Source of the DNA: Halobacteriales archaeon QS_5_70_15
GTDB lineage: Archaea > Halobacteriota > Halobacteria > Halobacteriales > Haloarculaceae
NCBI GenBank assembly: GCA_003022005.1
Contig: PXRQ01000027.1
Coordinates: 1 to 5,802 of the forward strand
Direction: 5' to 3'
Length of the DNA: 5,802 bases
Shown one piece after another: positions 5,511 to 5,802 of this stretch. Every line of letters starts with the position of its first letter. Position 1 is the first letter of the stretch. The translations under genes were made by a program, and so were the position numbers. The notes under the pieces were generated by a model. It ran no database searches. It saw nothing but the letters and a program-made list of their open reading frames with translations, and had not been told where the DNA came from.

Positions 5511-5802
5511 TCAGACGGCCGCCTCGACGGCCCGGAGGACGGTGGCCGCCTCCCCGCCGACCCGGTCGGGTTCGACCGCCCGGAGCGCGGCGACGGTCCC
5601 GTAGAGCAGTCCGCCGCTCTCGCCGTCCGGGACGAACACCGCACCCACGGGCAACCCGTCGGGGATCGCCTCGACCGCCGCGCGGGAGAGCCCGGAGACC
5701 TCGAACGTTCGGACGACCATCTCGTCGGCGTGCCCCTCCGGGGCCTCGACCCGGTCGACGTAGCGCCGGGCCTCGCCGACGGTCGTCACGTCCAGGTCCT
5801 CG
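5511..5802 (-). CDS. Unrecognised protein, C-terminal part only
   Basis: An open minus-strand frame enters at the window edge and stops at TGA (5511-5513), giving at least 96 residues. A GTG at 5789 could be a start, but the frame stays open to the edge (EDLD precedes it), so I treat the gene as partial. The sequence is acidic and Ala/Val-rich, without cysteine, membrane segments or a motif I can tie to a family. Segments that look structured are TVGEARRYVDRV, VVRTFEVSGLSRAAVEAIPDGL and VGAVFVPDG, which suggest alternating helices and strands. The strong haloarchaeal codon and amino acid bias and the clean stop support a real gene. It lies upstream of mptE on the same strand, but the 219-base gap argues against tight operon coupling. 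I do not assign a function. Confidence 0.7.
   Translation of the reverse strand, partial: EDLDVTTVGEARRYVDRVEAPEGHADEMVVRTFEVSGLSRAAVEAIPDGLPVGAVFVPDGESGGLLYGTVAALRAVEPDRVGGEAATVLRAVEAAV

Overview
The window looks like chromosomal DNA from a haloarchaeon (class Halobacteria). The evidence is a very GC-rich sequence, acidic proteins rich in Asp, Glu and Ala, an archaeal TATA box placed for a leaderless transcript in front of the largest gene, no clear Shine-Dalgarno sites, an archaeal-type pterin pyrophosphokinase (MptE), and a fragment of a small membrane-protein family (DUF5518) that I know from haloarchaea. I cannot name a genus.

Layout. Positions 59-3163 (minus) hold one large intact gene: a fused FAD-linked dehydrogenase and iron-sulfur oxidoreductase of the GlcD/Dld plus GlpC type. 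Positions 3164-3438 are non-coding apart from that gene's promoter. Positions 3439-3951 (plus) hold a chimeric relic. The first half of a DUF5518 membrane protein runs into the C-terminal part of an acyl-CoA ligase, which carries an in-frame TAG, an internal deletion and a missing catalytic lysine. Facing it at 4009-4432 (minus) is a GNAT acetyltransferase gene broken by one extra base. Positions 4433-4598 are an intergenic stretch with a striking inverted repeat. Positions 4599-5291 (minus) hold an intact mptE-like gene. Positions 5292-5510 are intergenic with AT-rich promoter-like patches. Positions 5511-5802 (minus) hold the C-terminal end of an unrecognised protein that runs off the window.

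Functionally, the two intact genes are unrelated housekeeping or metabolic genes: a 2-hydroxyacid-type dehydrogenase feeding electrons through Fe-S clusters, and a step in tetrahydrofolate or pterin cofactor synthesis. The middle 1 kb (3439-4432) is a decay patch with at least five separate lesions in three former genes. I see no CRISPR array, RNA gene, complete mobile element or defence system. The most informative signals are the gene-decay junctions and the paired palindromic sites at 4470-4541.
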